The notes under the pieces are model-generated. The model made no database searches. It saw only the letters and a program-made list of their open reading frames with translations, and was not told where the DNA came from. Of a stretch of DNA of 64,000 nt, positions 16,465-25,877 are shown piece after piece. Where the stretch lies: assembly GCF_900103195.1 (NCBI RefSeq), contig NZ_FMWU01000001.1:124001-188000 (forward strand), in the 5' to 3' direction. Each line of letters begins with the position of its first letter. The first letter of the stretch is position 1. This DNA is from Methylobacterium sp. UNC378MF (GTDB lineage: Bacteria; Pseudomonadota; Alphaproteobacteria; Rhizobiales; Beijerinckiaceae). Both the position numbers and the translations under genes were made by a program.

Positions 16465-16758
16465 TCAGCCCGCGTCGCTGGCGCCCGCACCCGCGAGCTG
16501 CGGATCCCGGGTCGCGGGCCGCACCGGGCTGTCGGCCGCAGGCTCCTCGCCGTTCAGCGCCCGCCGCACGAAGCTGTCGACCCGGTCGCCCTGCTCCGGC
16601 AGGGCGGCTTCGAGATGCGCGATCATCTTCGGCGTCCAGAACGCCTTGATGTGCTTCTGGATTCCGGCAACCGCCTCCTCCTCCGGGTAGGACCGGAAGA
16701 AGGTGGCGATCTGGTTCGCCATGCGGACGAGCTTGTCCGCCTGTGTCACGGCACTCAT
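16465..16758 (-). CDS. fdsD: NAD-dependent formate dehydrogenase delta subunit
   Basis: Small subunit or assembly factor (97 residues) of the soluble NAD-linked molybdenum formate dehydrogenase. The typical FdsD features are visible: DKLVRMANQIATFFRSYP at the N-terminus, then IQKHIKAFWTPKMIAHL. It follows fdsA by 9 bases and ends the fdsGBAD operon. The gene order G-B-A-D and the delta subunit correspond to the Fdh2-type enzyme of methylotrophs rather than the two-subunit tungsten Fdh1. Confidence 0.88.
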   Translation of the reverse strand: MSAVTQADKLVRMANQIATFFRSYPEEEAVAGIQKHIKAFWTPKMIAHLEAALPEQGDRVDSFVRRALNGEEPAADSPVRPATRDPQLAGAGASDAG

Positions 16759-16767
16759 CGGATACTC

Positions 16768-19629
16768 TTACTCTGCCGCGTCCAGGGTCTGGGCGATCCG
16801 GGTCAGGGAGAAGTCCTCCTCGTAGAACTTCGCCTGCCAGTCGGAGGGCCGGTTGGTCCGCCGGACCTGCACCGCCGTCACCTTGTACTCGGGGCAGTTG
16901 GTCGCCCAGTCCGAGTAGTCCGTCGTGATGACGTTGGCGCCGGTCTTGGCGTGGTGGAAGGTCGTGTAGACTACGCCCGGTTGCATCCGTTCGGAGATCT
17001 TGGCCTTCAGGGCGATGTCGCCCGAGCGGCTCTCCAGGGCGACGAGGTCGCCGTCGACGATGCCGCGCAGCTCCGCGTCGAAGGGGTGGATCTCCAGCAC
17101 GTCCTCCTCGTGCCAGCGCGAGTTCTCGGTGCGCCTTGTCTGCGCGCCGACATTGTACTGGGACAGGATCCGGCCCGTGGTGAGGATCAGCGGGAACTTC
17201 GCCCCCGTCCGCTCCTCGGTGGCCACGAACTCCGTGATCATGAACCGGCCCTTGCCGCGGACGAACCGGTCCACGTGCATCATCGGCGTGCCGAGCGGCG
17301 CCTTCTCGTTGCAGGGCCACTGCACCGAGCCGAGCTCGTCGAGCTTGGCGTAGGACACGCCGGTGAAGCTCGGGGTGAGCCGGGCGATCTCGTCCATGAT
17401 CTCGGACGGATGGTTGTACTCCATCTTGTAGCCCAGCGCGTTGGAGAGCAGCACCGTGCCCTCCCAGTCGCCGTAGCCGCCCATGGGGGCCATGACCTTG
17501 CGCACGCGCGAGATGCGGCGCTCGGCATTGGTGAAGGTCCCATCCTTCTCCAGGAACGAGGCGCCCGGCAGGAAGACGTGGGCGTATTTCGCGGTCTCGT
17601 TCAGGAAGAGGTCCTGGACGACGATGCACTCCATCGCCTTCAGGCCCGAGGTCACGTGGTGCGTGTCCGGGTCCGACTGGGCGATGTCCTCGCCCTGGAT
17701 GTACATGCCCTTGAAGCTGCCCTCGACGGCCTCGTCCAGCATGTTGGTGATGCGCAGGCCCGGCGCGTTGTCGAGCTTGGCGCCCCAGAGGGCCTCGAAG
17801 CTCTCGCGGGTGGCGTCGTCCGACACGTGGCGGTAGCCGGTGAGCTCGTGCGGGAACGAGCCCATGTCGCAGGAGCCCTGGACGTTGTTCTGGCCGCGCA
17901 GCGGATTCACGCCGGCGCCGAGCTTGCCGATGTTGCCGGTGGCCATGGCGATGTTGGCCATGCCCATCACCATCGTCGAGCCCTGGCTGTGCTCGGTAAC
18001 GCCGAGGCCATAGTAGATGCCGGCCGCACCGCCCTTGGCGTAGAGCCGGGCCGCCCCGCGGACTTCCGCCGGGTCGAGGCCGGTAAATTGCTGCTGGTTC
18101 TCCGGCGAGTGCCGCTCATCGGCGATGAACCGCGCCCAGGACTCGAACTCGGCGAGGTCGCAGCGCTCGCGGACATAGGCCTCGTCGATCAGCCCCTCGG
18201 TGACGATCACGTGCGCCAGCGAATTGATGAAGGCGACGTTGGAGCCGGGCTTCAGCGGCAGGTGATAGTCGGCCTTGATGTGGGGCGACTTCACGAGGTC
18301 GATCTTGCGCGGATCGGCGACGATCAGCTTCGCCCCTTGCCGGAGGCGCTTCTTCATGCGCGAACCGAAGACCGGGTGGCCATCGGTCGGGTTGGCGCCG
18401 ATCACCAGGATCACGTCGGAATGCTCGACCGACTTGAAGTCCTGGGTGCCGGCCGAGGTGCCGAGCGTCGACATCAGGCCGTAGCCGGTCGGCGAGTGGC
18501 AGACGCGGGCGCAGGTATCGACGTTGTTGTTGCCGAAGGCCGCGCGCACCAGCTTCTGGACGAGGTAGGCCTCCTCGTTGGTGCAGCGCGACGAGGTGAT
18601 GCCGCCGACCGAATCTTTTCCGTATTTCGCCTGGATCCGCTTGAACTCGGAGGCGGCCCGGTCGATCGCCTCCTCCCAGGACACCTCGCGCCACGGATCC
18701 GTGATCTTCTCGCGGATCATCGGCTTGGTGATGCGGTCCTTGTGGGTGGCGTAGCCGTAGGCGAAGCGGCCCTTGACGCAGCTATGGCCCTCGTTGGCCT
18801 TGCCGCCCTTGTACGGAACCATGCGGACGACGCGCTCGCCCTGCATCTCGGCCTTGAACGAGCAGCCGACGCCGCAATAGGCGCAGGTCGTGACCTCGGC
18901 GTGCTCGGGCTGGCCGAACTCGTGGATCGACTTTTCCTGCAACGTGGCCGTCGGGCAAGCCTGCACGCAGGCGCCACACGAGACGCACTCGGACTCGAAG
19001 AAATTGGTCGGGCCCGCCGCCACGCGGCTGTCGAAGCCGCGGCCCGCGATAGTCAGCGCGAAGGTGCCCTGCACCTCCTCACAGGCGCGGACGCAGCGGT
19101 TGCAGACGATGCACTTCGACGGGTCGTAGGTGAAGTACGGGTTCGACTCGTCCTTCGGCAGGTACTTCTCGGAGCTCGGCCGGACGTGATTGTCGCCCTC
19201 GTAGCCGTAACGCACGTCGCGCAGGCCGACCACGCCGGCCTGCGTCTGCAGCTCGCAATCGCCGTTGGCCGCGCAGGTCAGGCAGTCAAGCGGGTGATCG
19301 GAGATGTAGAGCTCCATCACGCCCTTGCGGAGCTTGGCGAGCTTCTCGTTCTGCGTGTGCACCACCATGCCGTTCTCGGCCGGGGTCGTGCAGGAGGCCG
19401 GGGTGCCGCGGCGGCCCTCGATCTCCACGAGGCAGAGGCGGCAGGAGCCGAACGGCTCCAGGCTGTCGGTGGCGCAGAGCTTCGGGATCTGCGTCCCGGC
19501 ATGCATCGCCGCCGCCATCACCGAGGTGCCGGCCGGCACCGTCACCGACATGCCGTCGATCGTCAGGGTGACGGTCTGCTCCGCAACCCGGATCGGCGTG
19601 CCGTAGTCGATCTCCTTGATCAGGCCCAT
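16768..19629 (-). CDS. fdsA: NAD-dependent formate dehydrogenase alpha (catalytic) subunit
   Basis: Catalytic subunit, 953 residues, oxidising formate to CO2 at a bis-MGD molybdenum centre. From the N-terminus: a [2Fe-2S] NuoG-like domain (PFGSCRLCLVEIEG), a His/Cys cluster motif (LDCLTCAANGDCELQ), two [4Fe-4S] ferredoxin motifs (CIVCNRCVRACEE and CVSCGACVQACP), and the [4Fe-4S] motif of the molybdopterin domain (CAYCGVGCSF). The metal-ligand Cys is in CARVCHSPTGYG. The GTFTNAERR and late THFHHAKTGAN-like cofactor segments complete the family. Cys, not selenocysteine, occupies the active site. In methylotrophy this is the last dissimilatory step, yielding NADH. Confidence 0.95.
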   Translation of the reverse strand: MGLIKEIDYGTPIRVAEQTVTLTIDGMSVTVPAGTSVMAAAMHAGTQIPKLCATDSLEPFGSCRLCLVEIEGRRGTPASCTTPAENGMVVHTQNEKLAKLRKGVMELYISDHPLDCLTCAANGDCELQTQAGVVGLRDVRYGYEGDNHVRPSSEKYLPKDESNPYFTYDPSKCIVCNRCVRACEEVQGTFALTIAGRGFDSRVAAGPTNFFESECVSCGACVQACPTATLQEKSIHEFGQPEHAEVTTCAYCGVGCSFKAEMQGERVVRMVPYKGGKANEGHSCVKGRFAYGYATHKDRITKPMIREKITDPWREVSWEEAIDRAASEFKRIQAKYGKDSVGGITSSRCTNEEAYLVQKLVRAAFGNNNVDTCARVCHSPTGYGLMSTLGTSAGTQDFKSVEHSDVILVIGANPTDGHPVFGSRMKKRLRQGAKLIVADPRKIDLVKSPHIKADYHLPLKPGSNVAFINSLAHVIVTEGLIDEAYVRERCDLAEFESWARFIADERHSPENQQQFTGLDPAEVRGAARLYAKGGAAGIYYGLGVTEHSQGSTMVMGMANIAMATGNIGKLGAGVNPLRGQNNVQGSCDMGSFPHELTGYRHVSDDATRESFEALWGAKLDNAPGLRITNMLDEAVEGSFKGMYIQGEDIAQSDPDTHHVTSGLKAMECIVVQDLFLNETAKYAHVFLPGASFLEKDGTFTNAERRISRVRKVMAPMGGYGDWEGTVLLSNALGYKMEYNHPSEIMDEIARLTPSFTGVSYAKLDELGSVQWPCNEKAPLGTPMMHVDRFVRGKGRFMITEFVATEERTGAKFPLILTTGRILSQYNVGAQTRRTENSRWHEEDVLEIHPFDAELRGIVDGDLVALESRSGDIALKAKISERMQPGVVYTTFHHAKTGANVITTDYSDWATNCPEYKVTAVQVRRTNRPSDWQAKFYEEDFSLTRIAQTLDAAE

Positions 19630-19639
19630 CGACGTCTCC

Positions 19640-21199
19640 TCACTCGGCCGCGGCCGGCAGATCGCCGGCGCGCCTGAAATCCTCGGGGAAATGGGTGATC
19701 GCGCTCATCACGGGCATGGGCGTCAGCCCGCCCATCGCGCAGAGCGATCCGTCGGTCATGACCTCGCAGAGATCCTCGACCAGCTTCAGGTTCGCGTCCG
19801 GCCGGATGCCGGCGATCACCTTGTCCATGGTCTCGACGCCGCGGGTGGCACCGATGCGGCAGGGGGTGCACTTGCCGCAGGACTCGGTGGCGCAGAATTC
19901 GAAGGCGAAGCGGGCCTGGGCCGCCATGTCGACGGTGTCGTCGAACACCACGATGCCGCCGTGGCCGACGAGGCCCTTCTTGGCTGCCATCGCCTCGTAA
20001 TCGAGGGGCGTGTCGAGGAGATGGTCGGGGAAGTAGGCCCCGAGCGGCCCGCCGACCTGCACGGCCCGGACCGGCCGGCCCGAACGGGTGCCGCCGCCGA
20101 AATCCTCGATCACCTGACGGAGGGTGATGCCGAAGGCCACCTCGATCAGGCCGCCGTGCTTGATGTTGCCGGCGAGCTGGATCGGCAGGGTTCCGAGCGA
20201 CCGGCCCATGCCGTAATCGGCGTAGGCCTTGGCGCCGTTCTCCAGGATCCACGGCACGGCCGTGAAGGTCATGACGTTGTTGACCAGCGTCGGCTTGCCG
20301 AGGAAGCCCTTGAGCGCCGGGATCGGGGGCTTCGCCCGCACGATACCGCGCTTGCCCTCGAGGCTCTCCAGCAGCGAGGTCTCCTCGCCGCAGATATAGG
20401 CGCCGGCGCCGAGGCGCACTTCCAGATGGAAGCTCTTGCCGGAGCCCAGGATGTCGTCGCCGAGCACGCCCGCCGTCACGCCGTTGGCGATCGCCTCCTT
20501 CAGGGTGGCGAAGGCCTGCGGATACTCGGAGCGCAGGTAGATGTAGCCGCGGGTGGCGCCGGTGGCGATTCCCGCGATGGTCATGCCCTCGATGAGGTTG
20601 AAGGGGTCGCCCTCCATCATCATCCGGTCGGCGAAGGTGCCGGAATCGCCCTCGTCGGCGTTGCAGACCACGTATTTCTGGTCCGCCTTGGCGAGCATCA
20701 CGGTGTTCCACTTGATGCCGGCCGGGAAACCGGCCCCGCCCCGGCCGCGCAGGCCGGAATCGCGTACCGCCGCGACGATCCCCTCGGCATCGAGCTTCAG
20801 CGCAGCCTCGAGGCCGCGATAGCCGCCATGGGCCCGGTAATCCTCCACCGAGACCGGATCGATCACGCCGCAGCGCTGGAAGGTCAGGCGCTGCTGCCGG
20901 GCGAGGTAGGGGATCTTCTCCGGATCGCCGAGGCGCAGGGCGTGGTCGCCGCCGGTCGTCAGGCCGGCATCCAGGAGGGCGTCGACATCCTTGACCGTCA
21001 CCGGCCCGTAGGCGACGCGCCCGTCGGGCGTGCCGACCTCGACCATCGGCTCCAGCCAGAACAGGCCGCGGGAGCCGGTGCGCACGATGGTGACGTCGAG
21101 GCCGCGGCGCTCGGCGCCGGCGAAGAGCGCGCGGGCCACCTTGTTGGCGCCGAGGCCGAGGGCGACGGCGTCGCGGGGAACGTAGAGGGTGACGCTCAC
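19640..21199 (-). CDS. fdsB: NAD-dependent formate dehydrogenase beta subunit
   Basis: Diaphorase subunit of 519 residues, passing electrons from FdsA to NAD+. A thioredoxin-like N-terminal region (about 1-120) precedes the NuoF-like core with GLRGRGGAGFPAGIKW (NADH/FMN site), CNADEGDSG and YIYLRSEYP. The C-terminal [4Fe-4S] motif is CGKCTPCRIG. Its start overlaps the fdsG stop by four bases, and fdsA follows 10 bases later, so the three are translationally linked. Confidence 0.94.
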   Translation of the reverse strand: MSVTLYVPRDAVALGLGANKVARALFAGAERRGLDVTIVRTGSRGLFWLEPMVEVGTPDGRVAYGPVTVKDVDALLDAGLTTGGDHALRLGDPEKIPYLARQQRLTFQRCGVIDPVSVEDYRAHGGYRGLEAALKLDAEGIVAAVRDSGLRGRGGAGFPAGIKWNTVMLAKADQKYVVCNADEGDSGTFADRMMMEGDPFNLIEGMTIAGIATGATRGYIYLRSEYPQAFATLKEAIANGVTAGVLGDDILGSGKSFHLEVRLGAGAYICGEETSLLESLEGKRGIVRAKPPIPALKGFLGKPTLVNNVMTFTAVPWILENGAKAYADYGMGRSLGTLPIQLAGNIKHGGLIEVAFGITLRQVIEDFGGGTRSGRPVRAVQVGGPLGAYFPDHLLDTPLDYEAMAAKKGLVGHGGIVVFDDTVDMAAQARFAFEFCATESCGKCTPCRIGATRGVETMDKVIAGIRPDANLKLVEDLCEVMTDGSLCAMGGLTPMPVMSAITHFPEDFRRAGDLPAAAE

Positions 21200-21669
21200 T
21201 GGCGCACCTCCGTCAGGGCAGCTTCGAGGGCGTCGGCGGTCAGGTGCGCGACGGGCTCACCGTCGACCAGCGCGGCGGGACCGTTGGCGCAGAGGCCGAG
21301 GCAGTAGACCGGCTCCACCGTGGCGCTGCCATCGGCGGTGGTCTCGTGCCAGCCGCAGCCGAGACGGCCGAGGATCTCGCGGTGGAGCTTGTCGGAGCCC
21401 ATGGCCTGGCAGGCCTCGGCCCGGCACAGCTTCACTTCGTGGCGGCCGGCGGGGTGAGCGCGGAAATCGTGGTAGAAGGTGATGCAGCCGTGAACCTCGG
21501 CGCGTGACAGGTTCAGCGCGTCGGCGATCAGCGGCACCGCGCCGGTATCCACGTAGCCGAACGTCTCCTGAAGCGCGTGCAGGATCGGCAGCGTGGCCCC
21601 TTCGAGATGCGTATACTCGGCGATGATCCCGGTGGCGCGTTCCGCGCTCCAGGGCTCGTGACGCGCCAT
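21196..21669 (-). CDS. fdsG: NAD-dependent formate dehydrogenase gamma subunit
   Basis: A NuoE-like [2Fe-2S] subunit of 157 residues. Cluster ligands are visible in LCRAEACQAMG and YCLGLCANGPAAL, in the C-x4-C and C-x3-C arrangement of the family. The N-terminal helical bundle includes LPILHALQETFGYVD. It is the first gene of fdsGBAD; the upstream leader carries an inverted repeat at 21684-21715. Confidence 0.93.
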   Translation of the reverse strand: MARHEPWSAERATGIIAEYTHLEGATLPILHALQETFGYVDTGAVPLIADALNLSRAEVHGCITFYHDFRAHPAGRHEVKLCRAEACQAMGSDKLHREILGRLGCGWHETTADGSATVEPVYCLGLCANGPAALVDGEPVAHLTADALEAALTEVRQ

Positions 21670-21683
21670 GGTTCCCAGCCCAG

Positions 21684-21715
21684 TCTGTTCCTGTTCTAAT
21701 GCGAAGAGGAACAGA
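21684..21715. promoter_or_regulatory. Inverted repeat in the fds leader (candidate operator)
   Basis: Two perfect 9-base arms (TCTGTTCCT at 21684-21692 and AGGAACAGA at 21707-21715) separated by 14 bases, 15 bases before the fdsG start. The arrangement suits a dimeric regulator. It could equally form a leader hairpin. Confidence 0.45.
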
Positions 21716-21973
21716 AATGCCGGATGGCTTCAATCGCGCAGTCCGGTCGGGCGACAAAGGACGTTTGTCGAGCTGTAACCCACCGCGCAAGGCAGCGGAC
21801 GACGCCAGTTAACTCATTGTTAGGTCGTGTCTTTTTAAGAATTCGGCGGAGGCTGATTTTTCTCGCGTGCACCGCAACATGAATTTGTGCTCTGCAAGAA
21901 ATTGCATCTTTGCGCTGTCGGGATGTCCGTCCGCGTCAGTCGCTCAGGGTGATGGGGCCGCCCGGGCAGCCTG
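21716..21973. other. Promoter region of the fds operon
   Basis: About 260 bases without a gene between fdsG and the GST gene. It is less GC-rich than its surroundings around 21800-21905 (for example ttaactcattgtta), as expected of a regulatory region. No sigma site could be fixed with confidence. Confidence 0.5.
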
Positions 21974-22630
21974 TCAGAACTCCATCTCCAGTTCCTCGAT
22001 CTCGTCCGGCTCGTCGGCGGCGGCCTCCGCCCACTCGACCATCAGCGGCCAGTGGAGGATCGTGTCGCGATAGGCGGCGGCGCGGGGCGGCAGCGCGACG
22101 TCGTAGGTGCGGAAGCGGGTGCAGACCGGGGCGAACATGGCGTCGGCCAAGCACGGCCGGGCGCCGAACAGGTACGGCCCCTCGTAGCGGTCCAGGCAAT
22201 CGTCGAAGATCGTGACGATGCGCTCGATATCGGCCTTCGCGCCGTTGAACACCCGGAAGTCGGGGTGGAAGGCGCGCAGGTTCATCGGCAGGGCCGAGCG
22301 GAGATTGACGAAGCCGGAATGCATCTCGCCGGAGATGGAGCGGCAATGGGCCCGCTCCGCCACGGTGCCGGGCAGGAAACCGGCATCCGGGAAGGTCTCG
22401 GCGAGATATTCGGCGATGGCCAGGGTGTCCCAGACCACCACGTCGCCGTGGCGCAGGCGCGGCACCAGGAAGGAGGGCGACAGATGCAGCAATTCCGCCC
22501 GGCTGGTGGCATCGGTGCCGGACAGGACCTCGGTCTGGAAGTCGAGTCCGGCCATCCGGCAGATCAGCCAGCCCCGCAGCGACCACGAGGAGTAATTGCG
22601 GCTCGAGATGGTGAGGGTAGCGGCCGTCAT
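21974..22630 (-). CDS. Glutathione S-transferase family protein
   Basis: A 218-residue protein with an N-terminal thioredoxin-like GST domain. ISSRNYSSWSLRGWL holds the Ser/Tyr region that contacts glutathione, and SPSFLVPRLRHGD is at the place of the usual cis-Pro (VP). The stretch DTLAIAEYLAETFP follows. The C-terminal all-helical GST domain contains YLFGARPCLADAMFAPVCTR. The tail is acidic. The nearest type by eye is the bacterial GST group near the maleylacetoacetate isomerase/zeta class; the substrate is unknown. Confidence 0.85.
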   Translation of the reverse strand: MTAATLTISSRNYSSWSLRGWLICRMAGLDFQTEVLSGTDATSRAELLHLSPSFLVPRLRHGDVVVWDTLAIAEYLAETFPDAGFLPGTVAERAHCRSISGEMHSGFVNLRSALPMNLRAFHPDFRVFNGAKADIERIVTIFDDCLDRYEGPYLFGARPCLADAMFAPVCTRFRTYDVALPPRAAAYRDTILHWPLMVEWAEAAADEPDEIEELEMEF

Positions 22631-22726
22631 CGTCCTGCCCCGGGCGCGTCGCCGATCATGCGGTCTGCGAGGCCCGATCCAAGACTCGTGCCGAACGGGG
22701 CGGGCGAATCGCTACCGCCCCCGATT

Positions 22727-23191
22727 CTACTCCCGTCGCAGCAGCTTCGCGACCTCCGCCTCCTCGGCGGCCGACAGGGTGCGGACGGGCGCAGCCGGAC
22801 GACGGCGGGCGAGACGCCAGACGCCGAAGCCGCCGAGCAGCACCGCCAGCACCGGTGTCAGCCACAGCAGCAGGGTGTGCAGCGCGAAGACCGGGCGCAG
22901 CAGCACGAACTCGCCGTAGCGGTCCACGACGTAGTCGAGCACCGCCTTGTCGCTGTCGCCCTTCTCCAGCCGCTCGCGCACGATCAGGCGCAGGTCCTTG
23001 GCGAGCGGCGCATCGGAATCGTCGATCGACTGGTTCTGGCAGACGAGGCAGCGCAGCTCGGCCGAGATCTCCCGGGCGCGGTGTTCCAGGACGGGATCCT
23101 TCAGCACCTCGTCGGGCTGGACCGCCTGGGCGGGGAGCGACGCCAGCAGGGCGAGCGCTGACAGCGCCGGCCGGAGCGAACGGCGCGCCAT
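22727..23191 (-). CDS. ccmH: Cytochrome c maturation protein CcmH
   Basis: Thiol oxidoreductase of the System I cytochrome c maturation pathway (CycL type), keeping the apocytochrome heme-binding cysteines reduced. It has 154 residues: a signal peptide (about 1-23), the redox motif in LRCLVCQNQSI (C-x-x-C), and a C-terminal membrane helix (LLLWLTPVLAVLLGGFGVW) with a short cytoplasmic tail. The start ATG at 23191 overlaps the ccmF stop by one base. It is the last gene of the ccmI-ccmE-ccmF-ccmH series. Confidence 0.93.
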   Translation of the reverse strand: MARRSLRPALSALALLASLPAQAVQPDEVLKDPVLEHRAREISAELRCLVCQNQSIDDSDAPLAKDLRLIVRERLEKGDSDKAVLDYVVDRYGEFVLLRPVFALHTLLLWLTPVLAVLLGGFGVWRLARRRPAAPVRTLSAAEEAEVAKLLRRE

Positions 23192-25191
23192 CACTCGGCC
23201 GGCACCGCGACCGGAAGCGGTCGCGCCTTCGCCCTGGCGGGGACGCCCACGCGCATCCGCCGGTCCGTGAGCGACAGGCCGCCGCCCACAGCCATCACCA
23301 CCGCCCCGAGCCAGATCAGCAGGACCAGCGGCTTGTAGTACAGGCGCAGGCCGACGCCGCCGTCCTGTCCGATCTCCCCGAGGCTCGCATAGACCTGGCT
23401 GGCGCCGTTGGTCAGCAGCCCGGATTCCGTCACCGCCATCTTGCGACTCGGGTAGAAGCGCTTGCCGGTCTCGACCTGGCCGACCTCGTCGCCGGCGCGG
23501 GTCCGGATCGTCAGGTAGGCGGCGGCCTCCTCGTAGTTCGGCCCCTTGCGCGGCGCGACCCGGTCCAGGGTAGCCACGTAGGGTCCCGTCGCGAGGCTCT
23601 GGCCGGGCTTGAGGGTCGCCAGACCCTCGGTGGCCCAGCCCTGCGCGGCGATGCCCAGCACCACCACGCCGACCCCCGCATGGGCGATGGCCGTCCCCCA
23701 CGCCGAGCGCGGCAGGCCGACGGCGCGGCGCCCGATCTGACCGAGGGAGCGGGCGCGGCTCGCTCCATAGCCCCGGGCGCGCGTAACGATCTCCAGGGCG
23801 GAGCCGATCAGCAGATAGGCGCCGAGGCCGATCCCGATGGGCGCCAGGACCGGACCGCCCCACGTCATGGCCAGCACCGCGAAGCCGACGACCAGCGCGA
23901 CCGCCAGGGCGGCAAACAGGCGCTGGGCGGCGGCGAGCACGTCGCCGCGCTTCCAGGCCAGCGCCTGGCCCATGGGCACGATCAGCAGGAGCGGGATCGC
24001 GAGCGGCACGAAGGTGGAATTGAAGAAGGGCGGCCCCACCGTGATCTTCTCGCCGGTCAGCATCTCCAGCACCAGCGGATAGAGCGTGCCGACCAGCACG
24101 GTGGCGCAGGCGGCCACCAGGAACAGGTTGTTGAGGACGAGGGACCCCTCGCGGGAGATCGGCGCGAACAGCCCCCCCTGCCGCAGCAGCGGGGCCCGCC
24201 ACGCGAACAGCGTCAGCGAGCCGCCGATGAACAGGACCAGGATCGCCAGGATGAAGACGCCGCGGGTCGGGTCGGTGGCGAAGGAATGCACCGAGGTGAT
24301 CACGCCCGAGCGCACCAGGAAGGTGCCGATCAGCGAGAGCGAGAAGGTCAGGATGGCGAGCAGCACCGTCCAGACCTTCAGGGCGTCGCGCTTCTCCATC
24401 ACCACGGTGGAGTGCAGGAGCGCCGTGCCGGCGATCCACGGCATCAGGGAGGCGTTCTCCACCGGGTCCCAGAACCACCAGCCGCCCCAGCCGAGTTCGT
24501 AATAGGCCCAGTAGGAGCCCATCGCGATCCCGAGCGTCAGGAAGCACCACGCGGTCAGCGTCCAGGGCCGCACCGCCCGGGCCCAGACGGCGTCGATCCG
24601 CCCGTCGATCAGCGCGGCCACCGCGAAGGCGAAGCTGATCGAGAAGCCGACATAACCGACGTAGAGGAGCGGCGGGTGGATCGCGAGACCCGGATCCTGC
24701 AGGAGCGGGTTGAGGTCGTTGCCCTCGAGCGGCGCCGGGATCACGCGGGTGAACGGGTTCGAGGTCGTGATGATGAACAGCACGAACACGAAGGTGATCA
24801 GCCCCTGCACGCCCAGCGTGTTGGCCCGCAGCCGCGGCGGCACGGAATTCTTGGCAGCCGCCACGCAGGCGCCGAACAGGGTGAGGATCAGCACCCAGAG
24901 GAGCATCGAGCCCTCGTGGTTCCCCCAGACGCCGGAGAGCTTGTAGATCAGCGGCTTCTGCGTGTGCGAATTCTCGACAACGTTCTGGACCGAGAAGTCC
25001 GAGGTGACGTGCGCCCAGGTGAGCGCCGCGAAGGCGAACAGCACGCAGGCGAAGGCGCCCAAAGCCGCCTGCGAGGCGGTCTGGCGCAGAGCCGGGTCGC
25101 CCGAGCGCGCCGCCCAGATCGGCATCACCATCTGAACGAGGGAGATCGCCAGCGCGAGCGCGAGGGCGAAGTGACCGGTCTCGACGATCAT
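23191..25191 (-). CDS. ccmF: Cytochrome c heme lyase subunit CcmF
   Basis: Large inner-membrane protein of 666 residues that receives heme from CcmE and joins it to apocytochrome c. Many hydrophobic segments are visible. The tryptophan-rich motif reads GWGGWWFWDPVENASLMPW (about residues 230-250), and conserved His residues occur in GVWGNHEGS and in the periplasmic loops. The length is normal. It overlaps ccmH by one base and follows ccmE by 10 bases. Confidence 0.95.
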   Translation of the reverse strand: MIVETGHFALALALAISLVQMVMPIWAARSGDPALRQTASQAALGAFACVLFAFAALTWAHVTSDFSVQNVVENSHTQKPLIYKLSGVWGNHEGSMLLWVLILTLFGACVAAAKNSVPPRLRANTLGVQGLITFVFVLFIITTSNPFTRVIPAPLEGNDLNPLLQDPGLAIHPPLLYVGYVGFSISFAFAVAALIDGRIDAVWARAVRPWTLTAWCFLTLGIAMGSYWAYYELGWGGWWFWDPVENASLMPWIAGTALLHSTVVMEKRDALKVWTVLLAILTFSLSLIGTFLVRSGVITSVHSFATDPTRGVFILAILVLFIGGSLTLFAWRAPLLRQGGLFAPISREGSLVLNNLFLVAACATVLVGTLYPLVLEMLTGEKITVGPPFFNSTFVPLAIPLLLIVPMGQALAWKRGDVLAAAQRLFAALAVALVVGFAVLAMTWGGPVLAPIGIGLGAYLLIGSALEIVTRARGYGASRARSLGQIGRRAVGLPRSAWGTAIAHAGVGVVVLGIAAQGWATEGLATLKPGQSLATGPYVATLDRVAPRKGPNYEEAAAYLTIRTRAGDEVGQVETGKRFYPSRKMAVTESGLLTNGASQVYASLGEIGQDGGVGLRLYYKPLVLLIWLGAVVMAVGGGLSLTDRRMRVGVPARAKARPLPVAVPAE

Positions 25192-25201
25192 GCGGGTTCC
25201 C

Positions 25202-25714
25202 TCACCGCTCGCTGCGGGGGCCGAGGGTGCTGTCCGCCGCCGCGGTGGCGGGCTTCGGGGCCGGGCCGGCCTTGTTCGGGCCGCCCTCCTGCCAGCGTCC
25301 CTGCGCCTTCAGCGCGTCGGCCACCTCGCGGGGCATGTAGGATTCGTCGTGCTTGGCCAGCACCGTGTCCGCGCGGAATTGCCCGCCCGGCTCCAGCACG
25401 CCCTCGGCGACCACGCCCTGGCCCTCGCGGAACAGATCCGGCAGCAGCCCCTTGTAATGGACCGCGACGGTCGCGTTCGTGTCGGTAACGGCGAAATCGA
25501 CCGTCTGGTCCGGGCCGCGCCTGAGCGAGCCGTCCTTCACGAGGCCGCCGAGCCGCAGGCGCGTGCCCGGGGCGATGGCCTGCTGAGCGATGTCGGTCGG
25601 CGAACGGAAGAACACGATCGAGCCGCTCATGGCGAACAGGATCAGCCCCACAGCCAGCGCGAGTACGCTGCCGCAGGCGGCGATCAGGATCAGGCGGCGG
25701 CTCTTACGCGTCAC
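25202..25714 (-). CDS. ccmE: Heme chaperone CcmE
   Basis: Periplasmic heme chaperone of 170 residues. A single N-terminal membrane helix (about 8-29) is followed by an OB-fold beta barrel. The heme is bound covalently by His122 in [10 protein letters not shown], with Tyr126 as the likely axial ligand: the H-x-x-x-Y motif is intact. The C-terminal tail is Pro/Ala-rich, as is common. It lies between ccmI (163 bases upstream) and ccmF. Confidence 0.94.
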   Translation of the reverse strand: MTRKSRRLILIAACGSVLALAVGLILFAMSGSIVFFRSPTDIAQQAIAPGTRLRLGGLVKDGSLRRGPDQTVDFAVTDTNATVAVHYKGLLPDLFREGQGVVAEGVLEPGGQFRADTVLAKHDESYMPREVADALKAQGRWQEGGPNKAGPAPKPATAAADSTLGPRSER

Positions 25715-25877
25715 GATACATCCACCCCACGGTCCGTCGAGCGCAGACCCGCCCTGACCCGAACCGTTCTCATTCCAGCCTTCAGGGTGTCGGCTCCAGG
25801 CGCCCGCGGGTCAAGGGCAGGCTTCGGGACCGATTGTCGTACGGGCGGCCGAGCGGCGGCCTCGCGACCATGTGGCG

